Positions 23,696-34,367 of a DNA stretch of 64,000 nt are shown here, in pieces; the first letter of the stretch is position 1; every line of letters starts with the position of its first letter. A program made the translations under genes and the position numbers. The notes beneath the pieces were generated by a model. That model worked only from the letters and a program-made list of their open reading frames with translations, was not told the origin of the DNA and made no database searches. Origin of the DNA: Pyronema omphalodes (Eukaryota > Ascomycota > Pezizomycetes > Pezizales > Pyronemataceae); the NCBI GenBank assembly GCA_024516155.1, contig JAJJXM010000046.1, positions 124,001 to 188,000 on the forward strand, given 5' to 3'.

Positions 23696-26600
23696 ATGCC
23701 GCCGAAGCACTCCCGTTCACCGGAGGGCTACTCGGAGGGACAAGCCTTCGTAAATGGGGATGAGTTTACGCGTGTCGTGAGGAAGAGATTGTCGACTTCT
23801 ACTAGGACTGGGCAGGCATGTGATAGGTGTAAAGTAAGGGACGTTCTACCTTCTCTCGGTTCCCCGCAATGCTGATCAGTTTGCCACTCACAGGTTCGGA
23901 AAATCCGCTGTGATGGACTGCCTGGAGGCTGTTCACCGTGTATCCAGAACCGAACAGAATGTAAAACGACCGATCGTATATCGCAAAAGGCCGTTCCGGT
24001 ATGTTTTATGAATTTACAACTCTTATACCAGGCTATGGACCATTGACATGTGATAGCGTGGATATCTCGAGTCGCTCGAACAAAAGGTTCTACATCTTGA
24101 GCAAAAAAATAGGGAACTAAATAATTCTTTGTTAGCTGCTCAAGCAAGTGCTGCTTCTCGAAATATCGGTTTTGCTTTTGATAATCAAGACTGGATGACC
24201 AACAACAGTCCGGCTGCTGGTAAACAAGACCCAAGATTGCAAAATAATGCTTTCGCGAATCGCGAATATCAAGCTATGACGGAACCTCAAATTCACACGG
24301 AAAAAGCCGTGCCAAGGACTACAAGCTTTCGACCGGGGGACTCTAGTACGCATTATCTGGGAATCTCCGGGAATACTTATCTTAGTTCCATGAAGGAAAC
24401 TGCGTTGAATATGTTGGGCGTTAACATAGATCTTACTTCTTTGGATCCAACGGAATCGGTGCCATCCGGTGGATCTACCCGCCTAGATGAAACTTATGGT
24501 AGTTGTCTGGCGACTATATTCAACATCAATCCTAATATTCCTAAACCGGAATTACCACCAAGGTCGGAGGGTATGAATCATATTCACTACTTTTTGACGA
24601 TATCTCATCCATATCTACCAATCCTACACAAACCCACATTCCTCGACATGGTATGTGTCATCTATGATCAAGCATCCAAGTGCATAATACTGATTTATAT
24701 ATGTAATAGTGTGAAAGAATTTACTCTGATCCCAAATTCCAACCCACCGCCGCCCAAACAGTGATGATACACATGGTATTCGCCATCGTAAATTTCCAGA
24801 TTGCCGCATCAGACCGTATGAAAAACAATGGAAAGCATACCGCTCAATCAGCAGAGATCAACGAGCTTTCCCGTCGTCATTACCACTACGCCATCTCTCT
24901 CATTTATCATCTTTTAACTGACTCCTCCCTTGAAGACCTTCAAGCCATTGGTCTTATTCTTCAACATTTAAGAGCGTTCCCCAAACCAGGCGGGTCCTGG
25001 CTATTGTCAAGAATGGCGGTTTCGATGTGTCTTGAGCGAGGTCTTCATAGGTCGGTCAAAAAATGGAGCTATAACAGAAGGGATACGAACCATATCGAGA
25101 TTGAACTTAGAAAGAGAGTCTTTTGGTGCATTATAACCCTGGAAGTTTCTTTGGCGTCGAGATTGGGAAGGCCAATGTCCATTCGCGATGGAGATTTTGA
25201 CGTGGAATATCCGGAAAGAGTCGATGATCAGTTCATTACAGAAAAGGAAATCATCAGAACAGAAGACGGAGTAGAAGCCTGTGAATTTGATGTCGCAATA
25301 GAGATGTTTAAACACACCTCTCTTACAATTCAAATCCACAGTACTCTCTACGGAGTCACCAGACCTTCTCGGGATCAATATGTCAACCTGGTAGCGGATA
25401 TGGAAAACAAGTTACAGATTTGGAGAGATAATCATCCCAAGAGTTTGTGTGAGTATCACCTTTTGTCTGGCTAATATAGATAATTAGCTAATTAGGACAT
25501 AGCCCTGGACTCCCCTAACCCAGCACGTCGATTCCAGGCTGCCCATCTCCACTCTTGGTACCACGAATCCCGGATCCTCATGCGTCATCCTTCCCTTGAC
25601 GGTTCCCCATCCCCAAGCTTCACCGACGATTCTGTGAAAATCTGCGTCTCTTCAGCACGTGAAATTCTCCGTCTGACCGATAACCTCCGCAAAGGCAAAC
25701 ATTACCTGGATACAACCTGGTACGGTGCGACCGTTCAGTTATTAGCCACCATTACCATCCTTTTTTCCATCTGGCATGACCGAGAAAAAGTGTCCAATGA
25801 AGAAATAGATCGTGTCCAGAAGGACATGGAGCTCGCCACCGACATCATGAGGGATCTTGGGGCCTTATTGGGGTGCCCTAATAAGCTTGCTGACATCGTA
25901 CAGCTACTTACCTTCAAAACTATGAACCTCGTTAGTCGCCCTGGTTTGACAACCAAGAAATCCCCGTCGTCAAGCTTAACCTCATCTTCGCCATTCTCGC
26001 AGCAGCATGAAGCAAGGAACCAAACCCCGCAGCAAACAAACCCCTACCCACCCGTCACTGTTTCCTCCGCCGCAAAGCTCAGCAACCCGTTAGCAGAGTT
26101 TACCTACGATCGCTATCCCGATGCTTCAAATGACAGCTCGGTGAATGTCTTCGAAGCTGGCGCAGCTGCAGCTGCAGCCGGCGGTGGTATAGGTACCAAC
26201 AGTCTCGGCGCCAGCAGTGGGATTGGGGCCAGCTCCGTCGGCGCTGCTATGACAGCCGGAGCCGGCGGCATGCCATCCTCTCCCCTCGCCACCTCCACCG
26301 CCAGCGGAATGACTGGCTCAGCCCTCTACGCACCTGCCTATTCTCCCACCAGCTATCCACCCAGTAACTCGGATCACAATATTTTCCCATGGGGATGGAA
26401 CGGTAATGAAAGTTGGAGGCAGTATACGCAATCAATCTCGGTTGAGAATCTCGATCCGTCGGAAAGTTATGCTTCCAGCGCTTTGATTGCGTTGAATCAG
26501 GATTGTCAGAACTACGGCAGCGCTGGAATGGGAGGGGTTGGCGCCGAAATGGGTGTTGGTGACGTAAATGGAACGGCTGCTCAGCAGGCTCAGCAGGGGT

Positions 26601-26779
26601 TGGGTTTACTCAATAATGGTCAAGTGCAGGGAGTTAGCGGAGTACAGGGAAATGGGGTCGGTGGCAGCGTGAATTCAGGGACATATGGTGGGCAGGAGGG
26701 GCAGTGGCCCGGAATGGGAGGTTATGCGTACCCGACTGAAAGAATAGCGGGGGAGGGGGGGCAGACAGGAAGTAGTTGA
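23696..26779 (+). CDS. Zn2Cys6 fungal transcription factor
   Basis: Five exons: 23696-23833, 23894-23998, 24057-24650, 24710-25448 and 25503-26779, about 950 residues. The Gal4-type zinc cluster has cysteines at about 42, 45, 52, 59, 62 and 69 (CX2CX6CX6CX2CX6C); intron 1 splits it just after the second Cys (CDRCK/VRKIRC). A linker and heptad-rich helix follow (GYLESLEQKVLHLEQKNREL), the likely dimerisation coil. A fungal-specific transcription factor domain begins near HYFLTISHPYLPILHKPTFLDM (about residue 250) and includes RRVFW-like ELRKRVFWCIITLE and SLASRLGRPMSIRDGDFDVEYPE. The C-terminus (about 680-950) is Ala/Gly/Ser/Asn-rich, a probable activation region. The exon 4/5 join uses donor GTGAGT at 25449 and acceptor at 25502; the more obvious acceptor at 25495 would create a stop. 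Target genes cannot be told from the sequence. Confidence 0.88.
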
Positions 26780-28399
26780 CATGGTACCTTTGGACAATGA
26801 TGAAGAGGATCGCTTGGAGCAGCCTGGGTGGACTGGGACTTGCCAATGACCACCAAAAAATGGCCATTGAAGGTCTGCCAAAAGGATGCAGCAAGCCAAA
26901 AGTGGAGAAACAAACCTCCTTTGATTAGGTAAGATCATTTAGGGATGGAGGTAAGTATCATAATGTAGTGAATAATGTTTGGTTTTACAGTATCTTTCCT
27001 TATACTTTGTGGGTTTATTATTACTCAATTTTTTTTTTCTTTTTTTTTTGGAGTTTTGGGTGGTTGTCGGCAATTATGTTGTCTGTTGTATGGAGATAGG
27101 GGGGGGGGGGGGGGGGAGGGAGGGAGATTCAACTCGAAGTTGAAACTTACGAATGGTGCTAGGCCATGTGTAGTGTAATATTGACTACAGCTTTGGCTCT
27201 GGGAGCATAGGCTGGTTAGTTGATTAGGTAGAGCTTTTTCTTTTATGGGCCATTGTGGAGTTGAATGTTACTTAAACCGTATGAGATGAATGAAATCATA
27301 AATATATTTACTCTATGATGTGGAAAGAAATTGATTATTGGGAGGTTTTGAAACTGCTATAGACCTGGGAATTTATTCACTGGGAAGTTTTGTTAAGAAT
27401 GCAAGATTGTTTGGAATTATCAGTCCATATAGTACCGCATCTGAAGATACCAAAGATTAAGTGTATAATTAATAAGCGGTGATGCATGTTGAATTCCCTT
27501 TTTTTTTTTTGATCATGCAGTAAGAAATACTTAAGAAGCCACCACGATAACATTCCCTTGCTTTTTGAAGGCAAGTAGAGGTCAAAATTAATAACTCTTA
27601 CAATACCTCCGTCATTAGTATTGTGTAGTCCTGCAAGCCAGTGCATATTCATCTCATCTAGAAGGTATACATGTGTACATACATATATCTACCCAGAAAT
27701 AACCATGAATCAAATTCCCTCTTCACCCCAAAAACACCATCACCCCACACCCGGCGACATTACAGATACCATCCCTTCGCTCCAAACCACAACAGGTTTA
27801 ACCCGTAACCCATTACTTCCAGCACTGAACACGGCTTGAAGATCTATCTCCACCGTCTATAGACAATCTCTGGTGCAGTTGCTAATTCAAAAAGGTTTAA
27901 TTTCCTCCCTCATCAGTTAAGGCTGATTGATTAAGTTCGAATTTCAAATACTAGCTTTCTTAATATAAACTCGCATAGCATATCCAGGTAAGAAAGTACT
28001 CGATAAAGGATTATCTAACTCGGCAAGCTAGCAGGTTAAAGCTCTGGAATTATCAGTCCAGAGCTTTTAGAAAGTGGTTTACTGACAGAACGGTGAAACA
28101 TAAGGGCTCCTTGACGGAGGATTATGACGTTGTCCTCTGATGACATTCAGATGTATTTGGGCTAAGGAGAAGGTTTAGAAATCATTCTTAAGGATAAAAT
28201 GAGACATAGATCAAACGCAAAATTTATAGCGTTCTTTAATGAGATACGCTGGAGTAGATGAGCTATCAATTCATAAGTTTTGCAGTCATTATATATGATG
28301 GCATGCTGTAAGAGCGAGGACGAGGACTAGGACGAGGACTAGGATGAGATGAGAGGAGATGAGGTAGATAGAGAGTAGTGGTGATGAGAATAAAAAAGT
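26780..28399. other. Intergenic region
   Basis: 3' flank of the transcription factor, with an 18-G run at 27099-27116 and AT-rich sequence. An ATG at 27705 opens a 44-codon frame (ending 27839) rich in Pro, His and Thr. It could be a small protein or a lost first exon, but nothing supports expression. GACGAGGACTAG-type short repeats lie at about 28310-28340. Confidence 0.45.
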
Positions 28400-28481
28400 T
28401 GGAGCAGTAGGGGATCGAACCCTAGGCCTTTCGCAGAATTGACAATGCAAAGCGAACGCGCTACCACTGCGCCACAACCCC
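28400..28481 (-). tRNA. tRNA-Ala(UGC) with a short intron
   Basis: Read on the minus strand, the sequence starts GGGGTTG and folds as a cloverleaf. The D arm is GCGC/GCGC around AGTGGTA. The anticodon stem is TTCGC/GCGAA around a loop with anticodon TGC. The T arm is TAGGG/CCCTA around TTCGATC. The 3' acceptor strand is CTGCTCC with discriminator A. The loop carries about 10 extra bases after position 37, the normal site for nuclear tRNA introns. The acceptor has the G3-U70 wobble that defines tRNA-Ala. One U6-U67 mismatch is present. Internal A and B boxes are intact. Confidence 0.85.
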
Positions 28482-29651
28482 AAGTATATATTTGTGTTGC
28501 AATTTTGTAAATAGAATCTGTATGAAAATGAAGCTACCTCGAGTCTCAAAATAAGACCATCAGCGATATGCGAAAGCAGCGGCCAAATCCTTTTGCTATT
28601 CATTTTTAATTCAACTATAGCGAATTCTAAGACTGTAAAGCCGAGGTCAATATGCCACTTCTTTAGCGCAAGATAGAGTCGTGAGTACTAGCACCCCTTG
28701 TGCGATCGTTCGATGAAGCGTTCGTCAATGGTCCTTTATGCGCCTGGATAGTCGTATCAGCCACAAAGTGCGGCGTGTCAGTACGCACAATGTAAAATAT
28801 GGAATACTTAAACCAGTATGCAAAATTCTAGAGGCACTGTATATAACGGACATGCAATTTGTTTCTCATCACTGTTAATAATTGCATTTGGCATTTCCTT
28901 TAAACTCCTAAAGATACGACGCAATTCAGCAGAGTTTCAGCCACAGATGATTCGGAATTCAGCCAGGGATAACACATTGATAAATTCTGAAAGACTGGTT
29001 GATTTAAAATTCGAGCTAGAATTCGAGGAGCCATGTTGTCACGGATATTGATGCCGTCACGACTGATCACTCGAGCACTTCAAGATAAATTGGTGGATCT
29101 ATCATTTTATTCATCACTGTATATATTGTTGACGACCAATACTAAGAATGAATAAATATACTTGGTTATAACATAGGTCTAGGGCTCTGGTGTATCACTG
29201 CTCCAGACTTTTGTCGCCTCATGCAGTTGCAAATGCCATAGTGACTATAGCTGTAGGTAGATATTATTGGCAATGTCTGTGTCCTCGCCTGCATTGTGAG
29301 TAAATGGCGGCAACGATAGATATTTCAGCAAGCGCTTTTAAGTTCAATCTAAGTTGTCCTCTCCTTCCCACATACAATGATAAATAAGGGCCCTAATTCG
29401 AGCATTTTATTTCAATACCCAGCATCCATACTGTACGAGATCTTTATCGGAATGCAAACACTAATGCAAAATTAAGTATCAAAAACTCATTTCATTCATA
29501 GATCCGGTACTAAGCTACTCATAACAACATCATAACCCTGATCCAAAAATCAGCATTATATATCCCCCATTAACTCCCGTCTCACTACTCCAAAACACCC
29601 CCAGAAATCCTTTCATATACCTCAGGGCAACTCCAAAACTCCTCTAAGGAT
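28482..29651. other. Intergenic, no gene seen
   Basis: AT-rich sequence between the tRNA and the 3' end of the peptidase gene on the minus strand. Only short frames, none recognisable. It includes the 3' UTR of the peptidase mRNA on the minus strand. Confidence 0.5.
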
Positions 29652-32006
29652 TTATTCGAGGGTCTTCTTGGCCCTATTAATAGCATCCTCAACGATTCCC
29701 ACCCAGCGTTTAGCGCCTTCCCAATCCTTATCCCCAATATTCTCCACAATACCCGGGAAGGTGTCTCCTGCATATCCAGTCCATTTTCCAGGAGCATAAA
29801 CAACATGCTTAAACCAGCCTCTCTCATCCAATCCCTTATCATAACAGAAAGCACGGTCGAGAAACTTGTATCCAGTGTTGATTTTCCTGGCTTTATACCA
29901 AAGCAAAACCCTATGCCAGAGAGGTTGAGGACGGCTAAGAGCCTCTGCAAGACGAGCTGCTTTCTCGTCATAGTCCTTTGATACGGCAGCAAAGGAATCA
30001 ATAGTTTGTTGAAGGTTTCCTAAAGCTGTAGTCAAGCCTGAGTCGGTACTGGGCGGAAGGCTGGACTGGATTTTGTTCAAGTAACTCTTCAAACCAGAGG
30101 CGTAGTTAGAGGCAGAGAAAGGTACAACGCTACTCTCTGAGAGCTCCAAAGCAATCAATCCCCAAATCTTAGCAACTGCCACGTGGTAACGGAATCCAGG
30201 GTCTCCAAAACGCTCCATCCATGCAAAGGAATCATAGTTGGAGTGGTAGTGGTAAACAGTCTTGGTCTTGGAGTAGTCACTGAATCCCATATCGATAGAT
30301 GGGATACCCAAGAAATCTTGGAAAGCTGTGTAATCAGAACCAGATCCTAGAGTGGCAATTTTCTTGGACCAAACATCGTGTACTGTGGTTGAGATGTTGC
30401 CTTGGCTTGCTGACTCGGGATCAACGATCTTTGCGGTGGCACGGTGAAGAAGCCCATCAAGAAGAGGGTTTGCACCAGCAGCAAAATCAAATGAGGTGGC
30501 AGCTACATCGACGTTAAGATAGGCTAAAGCTCCGTTGGCGAGTTCTTTAGCATGGTCTTCCACCCATTCAGTAGATCCCAAGAGTCCATACTCTTCTCCG
30601 TCCCAAGAAGCAAGCACGATAGTACGAGCGGGTTTCCATCCGGCTTCTTGCATCTTTCCGAAAGATCTCGCAACCTCATTCAAGGCGGCGGAACCAGAGT
30701 TGGGGTCACCGGCTCCACCGACGATCCAGGCGTCGTGGTGGTTACCAAGAATGACAGTCTCGTCTTTGATATAACCTGGGATCTTTCCAATGACGTTCCA
30801 GAAGGGGGTAGTGACGTATTCTTGCTCGTTGTAAAGGTTGAGCTGAATACCAGGCGCGGGACCGATAGAGTAGTCTACACCCTTGTGCCAGAGCCCTCCA
30901 GTCTGCCATTGTGATCTCTTGAATTCCTTTGCAGAAGGTCCATGGCCATTAAGCTGTTTCAAAATGGGGATAGCAGCTTCGTAGGAGATGGGAAGAGAAG
31001 GGATAGATGGGATGAAATGTTGAGGGTCCTGACGAGGGGCACCAGGTTTGGATGCGTAGCCGGGAGTAGTGGGGTCACCTGGTTGCATTGACAGGTACTG
31101 CACACTCCCACGCTGAACGGAAGAGGGGGCTCTGGCGGGTCCCTCGGGATAGGCGGCATATCCAGCGAGTTCGGTGATGCCATTATCATCACCGGGGTCG
31201 GTGAAAAGCACAACTCCGATGGCGCCGAGTTCCTCAGCACGCTTGACCTTTAAACCACGGAAAATACCCCCGTAACGACAGAGAACAATTTTGCCCTTGA
31301 AGTCAATACCGGCAGCTTGGAGGTCTGCGTAGTCGGCGAAGGTTCCGTAATTAGCGTATACGAATTCGGCAGTTACGTTACCGCTACACCGAGTTAGAAA
31401 TGAAGCTTAAGACAGCTATTAGAGAGCTTACCTCGCGGAGTATCCGTGGAACGTCGGGATCCTATCAGGGTGCGACGAGGTTGGGTCCTCCTTAAAGATA
31501 TCCTCCTCCAGCTTCGCCTCGTAGATTAATTCACCAGAGGCCTTCACCATGCCTAATCTATGACCCTTAGGATAATTGGCATACATATCATATGACACAA
31601 TCTCGCTCTTAATTCCATAGCTCTCCCACAGATCCCTCGTCCACTCCATCTGCGTTAAATTCTTTCCCCCAAGATGAGGAGCCTGGGTATAGTAGTAGCT
31701 GCTCTCCTTGATCTTTTCCACATCCGGAGTAGCCATCATGATTTCATTTAGCACTTCAATTGGGACGCGTTTCTCGTGCCATGACGTCGCAGGTTGGTCG
31801 CGACCGACAAGCTTGTCATATCCACCGCCGGGGAAAGGAAGGTCCGGGAAAATAAAAAGCGCAAGAGCAACGTAGAGAAGACCCGCGCCAATAGCTCCAG
31901 TGAGGGCGCGTTTGAAGACGCGTTTCTTTGGTTGTCTAGGTTGCGAATATTCAGGGTAGTTCGATAAGAGCTGTTGGTGCGCTTCCAGCTCTTTTAGGGA
32001 CGTCAT
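29652..32006 (-). CDS. Membrane-anchored M28 peptidase, glutamate carboxypeptidase II-like
   Basis: Two exons on the minus strand, 32006-31432 and 31383-29652, about 768 residues; the intron (31384-31431, 48 nt) is canonical. The start is the ATG at 32006 in the context ACAATGACG. Type II topology: a short basic cytoplasmic tail, then a hydrophobic anchor at about residues 30-52 (ALTGAIGAGLLYVALALFIF). A protease-associated domain spans about 165-330 (GKIVLCRYGGIFRGLKVKRAEELGAIGVVLFTDP). The zinc peptidase domain has ligands in NHHDAW (about 406) and GDPNSG, the catalytic Glu pair in WDGEEYG (about 452), and the last His in YHYHSNYDSF (about 571). The C-terminal part matches the transferrin-receptor-like dimerisation domain. 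Family members include human PSMA and yeast Tre1/Tre2/Vps70, acting at the vacuole, endosomes or cell surface. Substrate unknown; all zinc ligands are present, so probably active. Confidence 0.93.
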
Positions 32007-33577
32007 TGTGCTGGTGTCAAGATGTTGTCGACGGTCCACAAATGGGTGGGGAGAGGTCTATTATATAGGTATATCCCACTCGCGGAGTTCTGGGTTCCCG
32101 GAATGGTATATTGCGGGTTGTTGCGCCGTGAGCATACAAATTGTGGAGATATCGAATTGTAACGTCATTGCGCAAGCTCACGTGAGGTTTAGGGTTGCTT
32201 TGACCGCGTCGGAGTTTGGCCGGCGGGTCCACCTTCTGTTACCGGGAATTTTGCGGAGGATAATTGATAATCCTCAGGGAATAGAACATCGGTTAAGAAT
32301 TGAGTGTTTTATCAATAGAAAATAGCGAGCTGCGAAATTGAGCAAGAAATTGAAAGATCAGTTCATCTGTCGATGTTATCAATGATTCGATGATAGAATA
32401 CCTTGCCATATTGATCCATAAAGTTGCCATTTCCAGACAGCACGACTTCTTATGATCGCCTCGGTAGATCTAATGTCAAAGCATCCCCAAAAGTGGGGCT
32501 GTCAATGGCTCGCATATCTGGCAGCTCTCTACTGGGCTGCCGAAATAAGCTTTTGAGCTTCTTCTTTCCCCGCTGGATCTGCGCTGCGCACGCATTATCA
32601 ACACATTACCCGCTCCGGTGAATCTCACGGTGACATCCGAAGAGAACATCTGAGCTGTAGGCTTAGGGCTTAACTATTTATCCATCGCACATCTACTTGA
32701 TAGACTTGATATAAAAACCGGGACAAAGCCCGTGCCAAGAGTGCACCAAACGACGGATACAAATTAACATTACTCGATATGCCCGTTAAGAAGGTATCAG
32801 TTACCAACTCTCCGGGCTTTAAGTCAATAAATGCGGAATACAAAGCCCGCTGTGAGGTGAAATTGGAATAAGAGATGGATCTAAAGAATGCAGTGGCGGG
32901 ATTTCGCGGGAAGCAGAGCTGTGTTAAAGAATCACATATGATGCTACAATATTATCGACGTCTATATCAGATAAACATTGAGTAAGCAGGCAACCTATAA
33001 CTCAATCTGATATCATACAATTTATCGGAAATTTCCGGTGATCGAACATCAATCACGTCAATCTCGGGAAATTTTTATCCCGGCTGATACCACGCATTAC
33101 AGTATATTGATGATTCACCATGACTTATCTCCCCACTTGAATAAACAAAGAAGCCTGTAAGGAGGGTGAGGAGAGACAAGAACAGCTCAAAACGAGTGCT
33201 TCACGGAATATCACTGAATTACTGCGCAGAGAGCAGAGGCAGAAAGTATAGTACATATGTAAACACATTCACGTTGGTACTCCAAATGCTTTAAATCCTC
33301 CAGATTCATAAATATGTTTCTATCAGTACTTGGTGGATATATGTCAATTCTCAGTGGGTTGTGATGATTGGTCTGTCCTCGAGTAGACTATTTGGCATTC
33401 CGTATGTTAATAGCCAGTAATAGAGCTAGAGTTCACCACAAACCTCCATGATACCAAGTCTACAAGTGATGTAACGAGGTAGTTCTATCTACTAGCTGCT
33501 TCTATAACTGTACCGACATGTAAACTGTACTCAGTTGAAAGAAATACAAATCAAAAGAAATATTCTTTAAACCGCAG
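32007..33577. other. Intergenic, no gene seen
   Basis: Promoter side of the peptidase gene, followed by AT-rich sequence with many stops on both strands. Nothing recognisable up to the target-site duplication of the hAT element. Confidence 0.5.
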
Positions 33578-33585
33578 CCCCCAAG

Positions 33586-34359
33586 CAGACCTCCCAGTCG
33601 TACAAACCAGTTTAAAATGACGACCAAAACGGACTGTACGAACTGTTGGAATATGAGAACTGTACGGCCACCCAGTTCAGTTTACTGTCAGTAATATAAA
33701 CTGGTTAAACTGCGAAAACCAGTTAACTGAATGCAAGGCTTGGCAAACCAGGTGAACTGTTCAAAACTGCGAAAACTGGTTTGTCCGGAGGAACTGGTTT
33801 ATGAAGGGGAAATAAATATCATTCAGTGCATGCATAAAAAACTTCTATCCTAATTTGGTCCTCAGAAATCACAACTGACGCCTACAAATGAAGCTCTTGA
33901 GCCCCTCAATGACTTCCAGAGTATTTGCCTGCATTAAATGGCGGTCCGATATAATGATCCGCTTGCATTTGGAAAACAGCAGCCCAGACGTGGCAGTCAT
34001 CGCGAGAACTGAGAGAATGTTCACCGCCATTTTGTCAAGGCTAGGAAATCTGGTTACCAGAAGCTGGTGAAATGAGGAGGGTTGAGGTACTGGCAGGCTC
34101 GGCCACCGGTGGGTTCAAACGAGGTTGAATACAGTATTTATTCCTGCATGCACTGGTTCCCGATGCGGTTAAACTGGTTTGTATTTATCGAGTCCGTTTA
34201 ATCAGTGCACTGCAGTTACCTGGTTCTATGGACCCCTGAAAACTGAACCAACTGTCTATCCGGGACACCAAAACTGCACCAACTAACTGTGAATTGTCAG
34301 TTCAGTTTACCTGGTTTACGATTTTACCCGGTAAACTGGCTATACGGTTGGGAGGTCTG
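33586..34359 (+). mobile_element. Gutted hAT transposon with 8-bp target duplication
   Basis: The 774-bp element is bounded by inverted repeats that begin CAGACCTCCC and agree for roughly the first 30 bases with a few mismatches. It is flanked by a perfect 8-bp direct repeat, CCCCCAAG (33578-33585 and 34360-34367). An 8-bp duplication is the hallmark of hAT transposition. Both ends are packed with copies of AACTGG/CCAGTT, like the subterminal transposase-binding repeats of hAT elements. Inside, a 60-codon frame at 33888-34070 contains MTSRVFACIKW...SDIMIRLHLE. This is reminiscent of the hAT C-terminal dimerisation motif, so it may be an internal deletion derivative of an autonomous copy. It encodes no complete transposase and would need one in trans. 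Confidence 0.85.
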
Positions 34360-34367
34360 CCCCCAAG

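Noticed and set aside
25449..25495. Acceptor at 25495 for the fourth intron of the zinc-cluster gene
   Set aside because: Gives an immediate stop with the GTGAGT donor; the acceptor at 25502 keeps the frame.
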